Of a DNA stretch of 64,000 bases, positions 9,675 to 21,462 are shown in pieces (within the stretch, counting starts at the first letter, position 1; each line of letters begins with the position of its first letter). A program made the position numbers and the translations under genes. This stretch comes from Actinoallomurus iriomotensis (GTDB lineage Bacteria > Actinomycetota > Actinomycetes > Streptosporangiales > Streptosporangiaceae): the NCBI RefSeq assembly GCF_030269445.1, contig NZ_BSTJ01000022.1:21480-85479 (forward strand). Reading direction: 5' to 3'. The notes under the pieces are model-generated. The model ran no database searches and was not told where the DNA came from. It was given only the letters and a program-made list of their open reading frames with translations.

Positions 9675-11042
9675 GTGACCGAACATTCGATTCGCCGCGC
9701 CGGGACACTGATCGCCGCGGTGCTCGCCGTCGACGGGCTGGCCCACCTGTACTGGTCGACGGGCCTGACCTGGCCGGCGGCGGACTCCCGCACGCTGTCC
9801 TTCGCGGTGCTCGGCTTTCCCGTGCCGTTCACCCCCCAGATCCTGCTGCCGCTGGCCGCGGCGCTGTTCGGCGCCGCGCTACTGGTCCACGGCCGGGTCA
9901 CGCTCGGCCGCCGGCACCGTCTCGGGTGGCTGCCGCAGGCCGGCACCGTGGCCGTGGCCGCCGGCCTGCTGATCCGGGCCCTGGCCGGTCTGGTCTGGGC
10001 GTGCGGCATCGGAGTGCGCACCGGCACCGCGTTCTACTGGCTCAACCTGTGCGCGTACACGCCGGCGTGCCTGGGTCTGGGCCTCGCCGCGGTCACGGTC
10101 GTCCGGTACGACGCGAAGGGCCGCTCCTGGCTGCCCTGCACGGTCCTGCCGCTGCTCGTCACGGCGGTGGCCCTGTACGGCGCGTACGGCTACACCCCCG
10201 TGCAGCAGCGCGGATACCGGCCCGAGGCGGGCTCTCGGTTCGTGGACACGCCCGTCGCGCGGTTCCACTACCTGCGTGAAGGACAGGGCCCCGCGATCGT
10301 GCTCCTCTCGCCCGGAGCCGCCTCGACATTCGCCTGGCGGCCGCAGCTGACCACGCTCGCGCGGACCCACACCGTCTACGCCGTGGACCTGCCCGGCCAG
10401 GGCTTCACCGAACTGCACGACCACGGGTTCCGCTTCGACCTGCCCTCGATGGTCTCGGCCGTCGACACGTTCCTGGACGCCGTGAGCGTGCGGAGCGCGG
10501 TCCTGGGCGGCGACTCCTGGAGCGGAGGGTGGGCCCTGGCGTACGCCCAGCGCCACCCGCAGCGGGTCAGCCGGCTCATCCTGCTCGCCCCCTCCGGCCT
10601 GGCCCGGCCCGACGTGTGGAGCTGGGAACTCCTCAAGCCTCTCGTCGTCGGGGAACTCGCCACCAAGGCCGGCTTCGGCAGCCGCGCCGCCGTGGCCGCC
10701 GGAGTACGGGATCTGTTCGTCCATCGGGAACGCGTCACGGGCCCGGTCATCGACGCGATGTGGGCGCCCGGGACGCTGCGGGACAACCTCCGTTCGGAGT
10801 ACCTGCTCGAACGCGGTCTGGACTGGCGGACGACGCAGAACGGCCTCCGGCGCACCCTCCAGCCGACCCTCGTCGTCTGGGGAGCGAAGGACACCGTCCT
10901 GCCCGTCGCGCAGGCCGCCACGTTCGGCCGGCTGCTGCCGAACGCGCGGGTGTCGGTGCTGGGTGACTGCGGTCACGCTCTGACGCTGGACTGCCCCGAC
11001 CAGGTCACGGGCCTCATGGAAGACTTCCTCGGTGTCCGATGA
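9675..11042 (+). CDS. DUF3995-type membrane domain fused to an alpha/beta hydrolase
   Basis: A 455-aa fusion. Residues 1-175 form four hydrophobic segments resembling the small DUF3995 membrane proteins. Residues about 190-455 are an alpha/beta hydrolase with LSPGAAS (oxyanion region), a nucleophile-elbow-like GGDSWSGG (278-285), an acid residue in WGAKD and a histidine in CGHALTLD. The elbow departs from GxSxG because it reads GDSWSG, so which residue is the nucleophile is unsure. The hydrolase is probably tethered to the membrane. It overlaps the sigma-factor gene by 11 bp, so the two are translationally coupled. Substrate unknown. Confidence 0.82.
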   Translation: MTEHSIRRAGTLIAAVLAVDGLAHLYWSTGLTWPAADSRTLSFAVLGFPVPFTPQILLPLAAALFGAALLVHGRVTLGRRHRLGWLPQAGTVAVAAGLLIRALAGLVWACGIGVRTGTAFYWLNLCAYTPACLGLGLAAVTVVRYDAKGRSWLPCTVLPLLVTAVALYGAYGYTPVQQRGYRPEAGSRFVDTPVARFHYLREGQGPAIVLLSPGAASTFAWRPQLTTLARTHTVYAVDLPGQGFTELHDHGFRFDLPSMVSAVDTFLDAVSVRSAVLGGDSWSGGWALAYAQRHPQRVSRLILLAPSGLARPDVWSWELLKPLVVGELATKAGFGSRAAVAAGVRDLFVHRERVTGPVIDAMWAPGTLRDNLRSEYLLERGLDWRTTQNGLRRTLQPTLVVWGAKDTVLPVAQAATFGRLLPNARVSVLGDCGHALTLDCPDQVTGLMEDFLGVR

Positions 11043-11529
11043 CGACGCGCGCCTGGTGCGTGCCGCGCAGAGCGGCGACACATTGGCGATGAACGCGCTG
11101 CTGGACCGGCTCACCCCGTACGTCGGGCGGATCTGCGCGCCCATCGCCCTCTCCGACGGGGACGACGCCACCCAGGAGGCCCTCATCGCGATCTTCCGGG
11201 CCCTGCGCGGGCTGAGGGAACCGGCGGCTCTCTTCGCCTGGGCCCGCCGGATCGCGGTACACGAAGCCATCCGGGTCGCCCGCCGCGGCTCCCGCTCGGA
11301 CCCGGCCGAGCTCACCGAGGTGCCGGAGCCGGGAGACCCGCAGCTGGCGGCGGACATCCGCGACGTGCTGACCCGGCTGTCACCCGAACACCGAGCCGTC
11401 CTGACGCTCCGCGACGTCGAGGGGCTCGACGAGCACGCCGCCGCCGAGGTCCTGGCCATCCCCGCGGGCACCGTCAAATCCCGGCTGCACCGAGCACGCG
11501 ACAGCTTCCGAAAGGCGTGGACGTCATGA
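11032..11529 (+). CDS. ECF-type RNA polymerase sigma factor
   Basis: A 165-aa sigma-70 family protein with only regions 2 and 4. Region 2 includes DDATQEALIAIFRALRGL, and region 4 the helix-turn-helix EHAAAEVLAIPAGTVKSRLHRAR. The start GTG 11032 lies inside the hydrolase gene, and the stop overlaps the next ATG (ATGA), so the three genes are coupled. No anti-sigma factor (zinc-finger or membrane type) is adjacent, which is unusual for a minimal ECF sigma. The membrane hydrolase or the SRPBCC protein may control it; this is inference. Confidence 0.88.
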   Translation: MSDDDARLVRAAQSGDTLAMNALLDRLTPYVGRICAPIALSDGDDATQEALIAIFRALRGLREPAALFAWARRIAVHEAIRVARRGSRSDPAELTEVPEPGDPQLAADIRDVLTRLSPEHRAVLTLRDVEGLDEHAAAEVLAIPAGTVKSRLHRARDSFRKAWTS

Positions 11530-11996
11530 CCGTACGCTGGCCGACCGCCGACCTGGACCCGGTACGCCGTCTTCGCGCCCTGGCCGCCGGCATCCCCGGC
11601 GCGCACGTGACCGAACGCGTGCTCGACGAACCGTTCGCCGAGGTCTGGGCGCTACTGGCCGACCTGGAGGGCACCTTCGGTCGCATCGAGCCGGACATGC
11701 GCCGGATCCGCGTGATCCGCACGGACGGCGACCGGCTGGAGGCGCGGGCCCGCAGCCGGTTCGGCATGCGAGCCCGGTTCGACGGGACCCTGCGGCCCGG
11801 CTGGTGCTGGCTGCAGAGCCGGTTCCTCCTCATCGGCGTCGCCGCCGCGCCGGAGCCGGGCGGCGGCACCAGGGTCGCGCTCACCGGGGGAGTCCGGGTT
11901 CCCGGCCGGGCCGCGCTCGTGCCGCTCGGCGTCCGCCGCGCGGCCGACCGCGCCCTCGACCGGCTCACCGCGCTGGCCGCGGGCACGGGCGGCTGA
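11526..11996 (+). CDS. SRPBCC (START-like) family protein
   Basis: A 156-aa protein with an SRPBCC-like pattern: VTERVLDEPFAEVWALLADLEGTF at the N terminus, a beta-rich middle, and a long C-terminal helix ending in RALDRLTALA. This fold binds hydrophobic ligands in a deep cavity. The ATG at 11526 overlaps the sigma stop by 4 bp and is preferred over the GTG three codons earlier. As third gene of a hydrolase-sigma cassette it may sense or carry the hydrolase substrate or product; that is speculative. Confidence 0.7.
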   Translation: MTVRWPTADLDPVRRLRALAAGIPGAHVTERVLDEPFAEVWALLADLEGTFGRIEPDMRRIRVIRTDGDRLEARARSRFGMRARFDGTLRPGWCWLQSRFLLIGVAAAPEPGGGTRVALTGGVRVPGRAALVPLGVRRAADRALDRLTALAAGTGG

Positions 11997-12033
11997 GCGC
12001 CGGTTTGTCGGTGGCGACCGGCATGCTCGGGCC

Positions 12034-12467
12034 ATGACCGATGTTCCCGAGGCCGACTACGCGCCGGCACGGAGTGCGGACACCCGCGCCGCGCCGCCGG
12101 CGACGGCGGGGGAGCGGGAGACGCTCACGGCGTTTCTCGACCGGCACCGCCGGACGTTCGCGCTCAAGTGCGCCGGTGTCCCGGCGGCGCGCCTGTCGGA
12201 CAAGGGCGTGCCGCCGTCCGGGCTCAGCCCGCACGGGCTGCTCCGGCATCTGACCGCGGTCGAGCGGTGGCGGTTCGCCATCCAGCTCGCCGACGAGGAC
12301 CTGCCGGTCTCCGCGCCCGGCACAACGGCCACGCCGACCTCCTGCGCGAGCGGGTCGACGGCGCCGCGGGATACTGGGATGACGACGATCACGGCGGCAG
12401 GGGCCGTACCGACCGGGACCGGACCGGCCGACGCGGCCTCCGCCGCCCCCGCACGGCACTAGGCTGA
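12034..12467 (+). pseudogene. DinB/DUF664 family gene with internal deletion
   Basis: The first 85 codons match the start of DUF664 (DinB-like four-helix) proteins: RETLTAFLDRHRRTFALKCAG, VPPSGLSPHGLLRHLTAVER, LADEDLPV. Immediately after, near 12311, the family C-terminal signature ARHNGHADLLRERVDGAAGY continues in another reading frame. The central roughly 75-85 residues, including the usual Trp-rich and HMIEEY segment, are missing. The open frame therefore ends in unrelated Thr/Ala-rich sequence at 12462, just before uvrC. Deletion plus frameshift explains both halves, and the product is almost certainly non-functional. Confidence 0.78.
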
Positions 12468-12472
12468 CGGAC

Positions 12473-14410
12473 GTGGCAGATCCGGCGACGTACCGGCCCG
12501 CGCCTGGCACCATCCCCGAATCGCCCGGGGTGTACCGCTTCCGTGACACGGGCGGCAGGGTCATCTACGTGGGCAAGGCGAAGAACCTGCGTGCCCGGCT
12601 CAACTCCTACTTCGCGGACTTCGCCGGGCTGCACCCGCGCACCCAGACGATGCTGCAGACCGCGGCCGGGGTCGAGTGGACCGTGGTCGGCACCGAGGTC
12701 GAGGCCCTGCAGCTGGAGTACTCCTGGATCAAGGAGTTCGACCCGCGCTTCAACGTCAAGTACCGCGACGACAAGTCCTACCCCTACCTCGCGGTGACGA
12801 TGAACGAGGACGTCCCGCGGGTGCAGGTGATGCGCGGCGCGAAGAAGAAGGGCGTCCGCTACTTCGGCCCGTACTCCCACGCGTGGGCGATCCGGGAGAC
12901 CGTCGACCTGCTGCTGCGGGTCTTCCCGGTCCGCACCTGCTCGGCCGGGGTGTTCCGGCGGCAGCGGCAGATGGGCCGGCCCTGCCTGCTCGGCGACATC
13001 GGCAAGTGCTCGGCCCCCTGCGTCGGCCGCGTCACCGAGGAGGCGCACCGCGAGATCGCCGAGGACTTCTGCGACTTCATGGCCGGCGACACCGCGCGGT
13101 TCATCAGGGCGCTGGAGAAGGACATGCGCGCCGCGGCGGGGGAGCAGGAGTACGAGCGCGCGGCGCGCCTGCGCGACGACATCCGCGCCCTGCAGCGCGC
13201 CCTGGAAAAGCAGTCGGTGGTCCTCGGCGACAACACCGACTGCGACGTCATCGCGCTGGCCGACGACCAGCTCGAGGCCGCCGTGCAGGTGTTCTACGTC
13301 CGGGGCGGGCGCATCCGCGGGCAGCGCGGCTGGGTCGTCGACAAGGTCGAGGACATCTCCACCGGCGACCTGGTCGAGCAGTTCGTCCTCCAGATGTACG
13401 GCGACGTCGCCGGCGATGCGGTGCCGCGCGAGATCCTCGTGCCGGCGCTGCCGCCCGAGCAGGAGGCCGTGGTCGAGCTCCTCGCCGAGCACCGGGGCGG
13501 CCGGGTCGACCTGCGCGTGCCGCGCCGGGGCGACAAGAAGACACTCCTGGAGACCGTCGAGCGCAACGCCAAGGAGGCGTTCAAGCAGCACAAGACGCGC
13601 CGGGCGGCCGACCTGACCAGCCGCAGCAGGGGGCTCCAGGAGATCCAGGACGCCCTCGAGCTCGAGCAGGCGCCGCTGCGCATCGAGTGCTTCGACGTGT
13701 CCAACCTCCAGGGCACCCACGTCGTCGCCTCGATGGTGGTCTTCGAGGACGGCCTGCCCCGCAAGAGCGAATACCGGCGGTTCTCCATCAAGACCGTCGA
13801 GGGCCAGGACGACGTCCGCTCGATCAACGAGGTGATCACCCGCCGGTTCCGGCGCTACCTGGAGGAGACCGAACGCACCGGCGAGCTCGACGTCCTCGGC
13901 GAGCCTGAGGAGGGCGGCCCGATCGACCCGGAGACCGGAAGGCCGCGCAAGTTCGCCTACCCGCCCAACCTCGTCGTCGTCGACGGCGGGCCGCCGCAGG
14001 TGGCCGCCGCCCAGCGGGCCCTGGACGAGCTGGGCATCGACGACGTCAGCCTGTGCGGCATCGCGAAGCGGCTGGAGGAGGTCTGGCTGCCCGGCGAGGA
14101 GGACCCGGTCATCCTGCCGCGCAACAGCGAGGGCATGTACCTCCTGCAGCGGGCGCGTGACGAGGCTCACGACTTCGCCATCCGGTTCCACCGCACCAAG
14201 CGTTCCAAGGGCATGATCGTGAGTGAGCTCGACGCCGTGCCGGGTCTGGGGCCGAGCCGGCGCACCGCCCTGATCAAGCACTTCGGGTCGGTGAAGATGC
14301 TCAAGGAGGCCGGACCCGAGCAGATCGCCGAGGTTCCGGGCATCGGACGCCGTACCGCTGAGAGCATTGTGGCGGCACTGCACGCGCAGGACGGGGGAAC
14401 AGGCACATGA
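12473..14410 (+). CDS. uvrC: Excinuclease ABC subunit C
   Basis: A 645-aa dual-incision nuclease of nucleotide excision repair. It contains an N-terminal GIY-YIG domain ([20 protein letters not shown]), a UVR motif for UvrB binding at about residue 210, the RNase H-like domain with [13 protein letters not shown] and VVVDGGPPQ, and a C-terminal helix-hairpin-helix pair ([24 protein letters not shown]). The start is GTG 12473. It is the first gene of the conserved actinobacterial run uvrC-rapZ-yvcK-whiA. Confidence 0.98.
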   Translation: MADPATYRPAPGTIPESPGVYRFRDTGGRVIYVGKAKNLRARLNSYFADFAGLHPRTQTMLQTAAGVEWTVVGTEVEALQLEYSWIKEFDPRFNVKYRDDKSYPYLAVTMNEDVPRVQVMRGAKKKGVRYFGPYSHAWAIRETVDLLLRVFPVRTCSAGVFRRQRQMGRPCLLGDIGKCSAPCVGRVTEEAHREIAEDFCDFMAGDTARFIRALEKDMRAAAGEQEYERAARLRDDIRALQRALEKQSVVLGDNTDCDVIALADDQLEAAVQVFYVRGGRIRGQRGWVVDKVEDISTGDLVEQFVLQMYGDVAGDAVPREILVPALPPEQEAVVELLAEHRGGRVDLRVPRRGDKKTLLETVERNAKEAFKQHKTRRAADLTSRSRGLQEIQDALELEQAPLRIECFDVSNLQGTHVVASMVVFEDGLPRKSEYRRFSIKTVEGQDDVRSINEVITRRFRRYLEETERTGELDVLGEPEEGGPIDPETGRPRKFAYPPNLVVVDGGPPQVAAAQRALDELGIDDVSLCGIAKRLEEVWLPGEEDPVILPRNSEGMYLLQRARDEAHDFAIRFHRTKRSKGMIVSELDAVPGLGPSRRTALIKHFGSVKMLKEAGPEQIAEVPGIGRRTAESIVAALHAQDGGTGT

Positions 14411-14441
14411 GACACAGCACGGCGCCGTCGGGCGGTGGCGC

Positions 14442-15341
14442 GTGAACACCGCGGCGGCCAACCTCGGCGGCACCCCGCAGGTGCCCGACATCGTGATCGT
14501 CACCGGCATGTCCGGCGCCGGCCGCAGCACGGCGGCCAAGTCCCTGGAGGACCTCGACTGGTTCGTGGTCGACAACCTGCCGCCCGGCCTGCTCGCCACC
14601 ATGGCCGACCTCGCCGAGCGCGGCCAGGGCGCGGTGCCCCGCATCGCCGTCGTCGTCGACGTGCGCAGCCGGGCGTTCACCACCGACCTGCAGTCCGCGT
14701 TCGACGAGCTGGAGGCGCGCGGCGCGCACCCCCGCGTGGTGTTCCTGGAGGCCTCCGACGACGTCCTGGTCCGCCGGTTCGAGAGCGTACGGCGCCCGCA
14801 CCCGCTCCAGGCCGACGGGCGGATCGTCGACGGCATCGCCCGCGAGCGCGAGCTGCTGCGCGAGGTCCGCGCCGAGGCCGACCTGGTCATCGACACCAGC
14901 TCGCTCAACGTCCACGAGCTGCGCGGCAAGATCGTGAGCTTCTTCGGGGGCGAGGGCAACGAGTCGAGCCTGCGCGCCACCGTCGTGTCCTTCGGCTACA
15001 AGTACGGCCTGCCGGTCGACGCCGACCTCGTGGTGGACTGCCGTTTCCTGCCCAACCCGCACTGGATCCCCGAGCTGCGGCCCCACACCGGGCGCGACGC
15101 CCCCGTACGCGACTACGTCCTGGCCCAGCCGGGCGCCAAGGAGTTCCTCGACGCCTACACCGAGGTGCTGCGCCTCCTGGTGCGGGGATACGAACGCGAG
15201 GGCAAGCACTATGTGACGCTCGCGGTCGGCTGCACCGGCGGCAAACACCGTAGCGTCGCGATGGCGGAGCAGCTCGGCGGCCGGCTCCGCGACGAGGGCC
15301 TGGATCTTCAGGTCGTCCATCGGGATCTCGGACGGGAATGA
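14442..15341 (+). CDS. rapZ: RapZ/YvcJ family nucleotide-binding protein
   Basis: A 299-aa P-loop protein with Walker [10 protein letters not shown] at about residues 22-30, the family block [12 protein letters not shown], and the C-terminal [16 protein letters not shown] signature. In Enterobacteria RapZ binds GlmZ RNA; in Gram-positives the orthologue YvcJ is a GTPase/ATPase linked to cell-wall or development control. The GTG at 14442 is chosen because the upstream frame lies in uvrC and has no family homology. It sits 31 bp after uvrC and 6 bp before yvcK. Confidence 0.93.
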   Translation: MNTAAANLGGTPQVPDIVIVTGMSGAGRSTAAKSLEDLDWFVVDNLPPGLLATMADLAERGQGAVPRIAVVVDVRSRAFTTDLQSAFDELEARGAHPRVVFLEASDDVLVRRFESVRRPHPLQADGRIVDGIARERELLREVRAEADLVIDTSSLNVHELRGKIVSFFGGEGNESSLRATVVSFGYKYGLPVDADLVVDCRFLPNPHWIPELRPHTGRDAPVRDYVLAQPGAKEFLDAYTEVLRLLVRGYEREGKHYVTLAVGCTGGKHRSVAMAEQLGGRLRDEGLDLQVVHRDLGRE

Positions 15342-15347
15342 CACGAC

Positions 15348-16325
15348 GTGGACTCCCCCAAGGTCGTCGCCCTGGGCGGCGGGCACGGGCTGTTCGCCTC
15401 CCTCTCCGCGCTGCGGCGGGTGACCGACCACCTGACGGCCGTCGTCACGGTCGCCGACGACGGAGGGTCCAGCGGGCGGCTGCGCCGTGAGCTCGGCGTC
15501 CTGCCGCCCGGCGACCTGCGCATGGCCCTCGCCGCGCTCTGCGGCGACGACGACTGGGGGAGCACCTGGAGCGAGGTGGTCCAGCACCGCTTCCTCAGCC
15601 AGGGCGAGCTGCACGGGCACGCGGTCGGCAACCTGTTGATCGTCGCGCTGTGGGAGCTGCTCGACGACCCGGTCGCGGGCCTCGACTGGATGGGCCGGCT
15701 GCTGCGCGCCGAAGGCCGGGTGCTGCCGATGGCCTCGGTGCCGCTCGACATCGTCGCCGAGGTCCGGGGGGCCGACCCCGCGGCGCCGGAGGAGATCACG
15801 CACGTACGCGGCCAGGTGGCCTGCGCCAAGACGCCCGGCAAGGTGCTGAGCGTCTCGCTCGTGCCCGAGGACCCGCCGGCCTGCCCCGAGGTCCTGCGCG
15901 CGGTCGAGGAGGCCGACTGGGTGATCTTCGGGCCCGGTTCGTGGTTCACCAGCGTGCTGCCGCACCTGAAGGTGCCCGAGCTGGCCGACGCGCTGCTGCG
16001 CACCCGGGCGAGACGGCTGGTCGCGCTCAACCTCGCGCCCCAGCCGGGGGAGACCGACGACTTCTCGCCGCAGACGCATCTGGAGGTCCTGCGCGCCCAC
16101 GCGCCCGAGCTCAAGATCGATGTGGTGCTCGCCGACCGGAATCTCGTCGATGAGCCCGATGTTCTGGAAAAAGCCGTCCGTACCCTCGGCGGCAGGCTGG
16201 CCCTCGCCGACGTCGCCGCGGGAGATGGATCTCCACGGCATGATCCGGCACGGTTGGCCCAAGCGTTCGCACAGATCTTCGTCAGCGGCCACGTGACGCG
16301 GCGAGATTCGGCGAGACTGCCCTGA
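15348..16325 (+). CDS. yvcK: YvcK/CofD-like UDP-GlcNAc-binding regulator
   Basis: A 325-aa protein of the gluconeogenesis-factor (YvcK, CuvA) family, with the N-terminal [16 protein letters not shown] and [16 protein letters not shown] motifs and the [13 protein letters not shown] block. Family members bind UDP-sugars and affect peptidoglycan precursor flow and carbon use. It lies between rapZ and whiA, as in most Gram-positive bacteria. It is cytoplasmic and full length. Confidence 0.93.
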   Translation: MDSPKVVALGGGHGLFASLSALRRVTDHLTAVVTVADDGGSSGRLRRELGVLPPGDLRMALAALCGDDDWGSTWSEVVQHRFLSQGELHGHAVGNLLIVALWELLDDPVAGLDWMGRLLRAEGRVLPMASVPLDIVAEVRGADPAAPEEITHVRGQVACAKTPGKVLSVSLVPEDPPACPEVLRAVEEADWVIFGPGSWFTSVLPHLKVPELADALLRTRARRLVALNLAPQPGETDDFSPQTHLEVLRAHAPELKIDVVLADRNLVDEPDVLEKAVRTLGGRLALADVAAGDGSPRHDPARLAQAFAQIFVSGHVTRRDSARLP

Positions 16326-16354
16326 CGGAGTTCTACAGGGGGAGGATCACATCA

Positions 16355-17335
16355 ATGGCGATGACCGGCGTGGTGAAGGACGAGCTGAGCAGGCTGTCCG
16401 TCATGAAGCCGTGCTGCCGCAAGTCCGAGGTGTCGACGCTGCTGCGCTTCGCCGGCGGACTGCACATTGTGAGCGGCCGGATCGTGATAGAGGCCGAGCT
16501 CGACACCGGAGCCGCGGCGCGACGTCTGCGCAAGGACCTCGCCGAGGTCTTCGGTCACACCTCCGACGTGGTGGTGCTCGCGCCGAGCGGGTTGCGCAAG
16601 GGCAACCGCTACGTCGTACGTGTCTTCCGCGACGGTGAGTCGCTGGCCCGCCAGACCGGGCTGATCGACAACAACGGCCGCCCGGTGCGCGGCCTGCCCC
16701 GGCACGTGGTCGCCGGAGCCGCCTGCGACGCCGAGTCGGCGTGGCGTGGGGCGTTCCTGGCCCACGGGTCGCTGACCGAGCCGGGCCGGTCGATGTCGCT
16801 GGAGGTGACCTGCCCCGGCCCGGAGGCCGCGCTGGCGCTCGTCGGCTCGGCCCGGCGGCTGCGGATCCACGCGAAGGCCCGCGAGGTCCGCGGCGTCGAC
16901 CGCGTGGTCGTACGCGACGGCGACGCGATCTCGGCGCTGCTGACCCGGCTGGGCGCCCACGACTCGGTGCTCGCGTGGGAGGAGCGCCGCATGCGCCGTG
17001 AGGTGCGCGCGACCGCGAACCGCCTGGCCAACTTCGACGACGCGAACCTCCGCCGCTCGGCCCGCGCCGCGGTGGCCGCCGGCGCCCGGGTGGCCCGCGC
17101 GCTGGAGATCCTGGCCGACGACGCCCCCGAGCACCTCGTGGCGGCCGGCCGCCTGCGTCTGGAGCACAAGCAGGCCTCACTGGAGGAGCTCGGCCAGCTC
17201 GCCGACCCCCCGCTGACCAAGGACGCCATCGCCGGCCGGATCCGGCGGCTGCTGGCCATGGCCGACAAGCGCGCCATGGACCAGGGCATCGCCGGCACCG
17301 AGGCCAACGTCACCGCCGACATGCTCGCCCCCTGA
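16355..17335 (+). CDS. whiA: Sporulation regulator WhiA
   Basis: A 326-aa DNA-binding protein with an N-terminal degenerate LAGLIDADG homing-endonuclease-like domain ([20 protein letters not shown] region, written here as [17 protein letters not shown]) and a C-terminal helix-turn-helix ([21 protein letters not shown]). In Streptomyces WhiA acts with WhiB to drive sporulation septation, which supports a differentiating host. ATG 16355 follows gggggagg. A strong terminator follows the stop. Confidence 0.96.
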   Translation: MAMTGVVKDELSRLSVMKPCCRKSEVSTLLRFAGGLHIVSGRIVIEAELDTGAAARRLRKDLAEVFGHTSDVVVLAPSGLRKGNRYVVRVFRDGESLARQTGLIDNNGRPVRGLPRHVVAGAACDAESAWRGAFLAHGSLTEPGRSMSLEVTCPGPEAALALVGSARRLRIHAKAREVRGVDRVVVRDGDAISALLTRLGAHDSVLAWEERRMRREVRATANRLANFDDANLRRSARAAVAAGARVARALEILADDAPEHLVAAGRLRLEHKQASLEELGQLADPPLTKDAIAGRIRRLLAMADKRAMDQGIAGTEANVTADMLAP

Positions 17336-17347
17336 TCCCGGAACACG

Positions 17348-17382
17348 AGAGGGCCCGCCGTGCCAGGCACGGCGGGCCCTCT
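17348..17382. terminator. Bidirectional terminator between whiA and the membrane protein gene
   Basis: A 16-17 bp near-perfect palindrome (arm agagggcccgccgtgcc) is centred at 17365. It ends with cttcg on one side and ctctcg on the other. It separates convergent genes and can serve both strands. Confidence 0.88.
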
Positions 17383-17395
17383 TCGTGAACCGCAC

Positions 17396-17992
17396 TCAGC
17401 GCGGCGGATACTGCTGCTGACCCGGGCCGGGCTGTCCGCCGTACTGCTGCGGGCCTGGCCCGTACTGCTGCTGCGGGTTCGGGTACGCCGGGGCGGACGG
17501 CTGCTGCGGCGCGTACGGCTGCTGGGGAGCGGCGCCGTACGGAGCGGGCGCGGGGGCCGAGGCCCGGGCGGCCTGGATGCGGCGGAACACCATGCTGAAC
17601 GCCGCGACCGCGCCGATCGCCCAGAACAGGTACGTCTTGCCGTCGAGCGAGTCGAAGTACAGCTTCGGTTGGTGCACCTCGAGGCTGAGCACCTTGGAGA
17701 AACTGGCGCCGGCCTTGTGCGCCACGTACGCGGGGATCGCGAGGAACTCCCCGAGCGCGCAGCCGACGACCGTGAACAGGGCCGCCACGACCGCGATGCC
17801 GGTGCTCGACGGACGGGCCGCGAACACGGTCAGGCCGACCAGGGCGCCGACCCCGATCGCCACGAGGCTGAACTCGTGCGCGGTGACGACGGTGATGACC
17901 GCCCAGAGGGCGGCACCGAGGATCATCGCGAGGAATCCGAGGACGATCGCTTTGCCGTTGCCCCCGCTCGGGCGCGCCGACGATTCGTGCAT
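17396..17992 (-). CDS. Membrane protein with Gln/Pro/Tyr-rich C-terminal tail
   Basis: A 198-aa protein with four predicted membrane segments (residues about 15-150) and a last 45 residues made almost only of Pro, Gln, Tyr, Gly and Ala in PQQPYAP / QQYGPGPQQYGG-like units, likely disordered and cytoplasmic. The ATG at 17992 follows ggtaggtgtc, whereas the frame upstream lacks homology-like features. No enzymatic motif is visible. Such tails are common in actinomycete membrane proteins of unknown function. Confidence 0.75.
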   Translation of the reverse strand: MHESSARPSGGNGKAIVLGFLAMILGAALWAVITVVTAHEFSLVAIGVGALVGLTVFAARPSSTGIAVVAALFTVVGCALGEFLAIPAYVAHKAGASFSKVLSLEVHQPKLYFDSLDGKTYLFWAIGAVAAFSMVFRRIQAARASAPAPAPYGAAPQQPYAPQQPSAPAYPNPQQQYGPGPQQYGGQPGPGQQQYPPR

Positions 17993-19328
<1,336 letters not shown>

Positions 19329-19333
19329 GCCCG

Positions 19334-20524
19334 ATGCGAACGATCGATGAGCTCGGTGACGTGCGCGGCAAGCGCGTCCTGGTCCGCTCGGACCTGAACG
19401 TCCCGCTCGCCGACGGCGTGATCGGCGACGACGGCCGCATCCGCGCCAGCGTGCCCACCATCAACGAGCTCGCGGAGAAGGGCGCACGCGTCATCGTGTG
19501 CGCCCACCTCGGCCGCCCCAACGGAAAGCCTCAGCCGGAGTTCTCTCTGAAGCCGGTCGCCGCCCGCCTGGGCGAGCTGCTCGGCCGCGAGGTCCGCTTC
19601 GCCGACGACACCGTCGGTGACTCGGCCAAGGCGACCGTCGACGCCCTCGCCGACGGCGAGGTCGCCCTGCTGGAGAACCTCCGCTTCAACGCGGGGGAGA
19701 CCAGCAAGGACGACGCCGAGCGCGGCGCGTTCGCCGACGCCCTGGCCGGTCTCGCCGAGCTGTACGTCGGCGACGGCTTCGGCGCGGTGCACCGCAAGCA
19801 CGCCAGCGTCTACGACGTGCCGCAGCGGCTCCCGCACGCGGCCGGCGGGCTGGTCGCCGCCGAGGTCGAGGTGCTCAAGCAGCTCACCGAGGACCCCAAG
19901 CGCCCGTACGCCGTGGTGCTGGGCGGCGCGAAGGTCTCCGACAAGCTCGGTGTCATCGCCAACCTGCTCGGCAAGGTCGACCGTCTCCTGATCGGCGGCG
20001 GCATGGCCTACACCTTCCTCAAGGCCCAGGGCCACGAGGTCGGCAACTCGCTCCTGCAGGAGGACCAGCTCGACCAGGTCAGCGGCTTCCTCAAGGAGGC
20101 CGAGGAGCGCGGTGTCGAGCTCGTGCTGCCGGTCGACGTGCTGGCCGCGACCGGGTTCGCCGCCGACGCGCCGCACGAGGTCGTCGACACGACCGCGATC
20201 CCGGCCGACCGCGAGGGCCTCGACATCGGGCCGCGCACCCGTGAGCTGTTCGCGAGCAAGCTCGCCGACGCGGCGACCGTGTTCTGGAACGGCCCGATGG
20301 GCGTGTTCGAGTTCGACGCCTTCTCCGGCGGCACCCGTGCGGTGGCCGAGGCCCTGATCGCCTCCGACGCGTTCACCGTCGTCGGCGGCGGTGACTCGGC
20401 GGCGGCCGTACGCAAGCTGGGTCTGCCCGAAGACGGGTTCTCGCACATCTCGACCGGTGGCGGCGCGAGCCTCGAGTACCTCGAGGGTAAGTCGCTGCCC
20501 GGCCTTGCCGCTCTGGAGGACTGA
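19334..20524 (+). CDS. pgk: Phosphoglycerate kinase
   Basis: A 396-aa kinase with the PGK signature [12 protein letters not shown] near the N terminus, substrate loops AHLGRP and ENLRF, hinge [12 protein letters not shown], and nucleotide-binding GGGDSAAAV plus STGGGASLE. It makes ATP from 1,3-bisphosphoglycerate. ATG 19334 is the only sensible start, because everything further upstream in frame is antisense-like sequence within gap. It is followed 2 bp later by tpiA. Confidence 0.98.
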   Translation: MRTIDELGDVRGKRVLVRSDLNVPLADGVIGDDGRIRASVPTINELAEKGARVIVCAHLGRPNGKPQPEFSLKPVAARLGELLGREVRFADDTVGDSAKATVDALADGEVALLENLRFNAGETSKDDAERGAFADALAGLAELYVGDGFGAVHRKHASVYDVPQRLPHAAGGLVAAEVEVLKQLTEDPKRPYAVVLGGAKVSDKLGVIANLLGKVDRLLIGGGMAYTFLKAQGHEVGNSLLQEDQLDQVSGFLKEAEERGVELVLPVDVLAATGFAADAPHEVVDTTAIPADREGLDIGPRTRELFASKLADAATVFWNGPMGVFEFDAFSGGTRAVAEALIASDAFTVVGGGDSAAAVRKLGLPEDGFSHISTGGGASLEYLEGKSLPGLAALED

Positions 20525-20526
20525 CC

Positions 20527-21333
20527 GTGGCGCCGAAGAGTGCCGCCGGCGAGGGGGGCCGCAAGCCCCTCATCGCCGGCAACTGGAAGATGAACCTCAA
20601 CCACCTCGAGGCGATCGCGCACGTCCAGAAGCTGGCGTTCGGCCTCAAGGAGGCCGACTACGAAGCGGCCGACGTCGTGGTGCTCCCGCCGTTCACCGAC
20701 ATCCGCAGCGTGCAGACGCTGGTGGACGCCGACCGGCTGGTGCTGAAGTACGGCGCCCAGGACGTCTCGGCACACGAGAAGGGCGCCTACACCGGCGAGG
20801 TGTCGGCCGCGATGCTCGCCAAGCTCGGCTGCACCTACGTGCTCGCCGGGCACTCCGAGCGCCGTGAGTACCACCACGAGGACGACGCGCTCGTCAACGC
20901 GAAGGTGAAGGCGGCGTTCAAGCACGAGCTGACGCCGATCCTGTGCGTGGGCGAGGGCCTGGAGATCCGCCAGGCGGGCGAGCACCTGTCGCACACGCTC
21001 GGCCAGCTCGACGGCGCCCTGGAGAAGGTGCCGGCGGAGCAGGCCCGGCAGATCGTCATCGCCTACGAGCCGGTCTGGGCGATCGGCACCGGTGAGGTCG
21101 CCACCCCCGACGACGCGCAGGAGGTGTGCGGCGCGATCCGCACACGCCTCGCCGAGCTGTACAGTGGAGATCTCGCCGATCAGGTGCGTGTCCTCTACGG
21201 CGGCTCCGTCAAGGGTGACAACATCGGCGGCATCATGGCCCAAGCCGACATCGACGGGGCCCTCGTCGGGGGCGCCAGCCTCGATGCCGGAGAGTTCATC
21301 AAGATCTGCCGGTTCCGTGAGCGGCTCGTCTGA
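20527..21333 (+). CDS. tpiA: Triosephosphate isomerase
   Basis: A 268-aa (beta/alpha)8 enzyme with GNWKMN (catalytic Lys), the electrophilic His in AGHSERR, the catalytic Glu in [11 protein letters not shown], and the phosphate loop YGGSVKGDN. It interconverts DHAP and glyceraldehyde-3-phosphate. GTG 20527 follows the pgk stop by 2 bp. It is slightly longer than the bacterial norm because of about 10 extra N-terminal residues ([11 protein letters not shown]). Confidence 0.98.
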   Translation: MAPKSAAGEGGRKPLIAGNWKMNLNHLEAIAHVQKLAFGLKEADYEAADVVVLPPFTDIRSVQTLVDADRLVLKYGAQDVSAHEKGAYTGEVSAAMLAKLGCTYVLAGHSERREYHHEDDALVNAKVKAAFKHELTPILCVGEGLEIRQAGEHLSHTLGQLDGALEKVPAEQARQIVIAYEPVWAIGTGEVATPDDAQEVCGAIRTRLAELYSGDLADQVRVLYGGSVKGDNIGGIMAQADIDGALVGGASLDAGEFIKICRFRERLV

Positions 21334-21462
21334 TCTCCGTCGCCGGACTGAGCGTTTCTGCTGAGACAGGCGGGGGTAGTGACGTACCCTCGGAACGGAT
21401 GACCTGAATACGCGACTATTCCCCGCGCCCGGCGGGGTGAATCACGAAAGCGCTGAACTGCT

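Noticed and set aside
12389..14980. 863-codon minus-strand frame across uvrC and rapZ
   Set aside because: Same third-position-GC shadow; it spans two real genes and has no recognisable domain.
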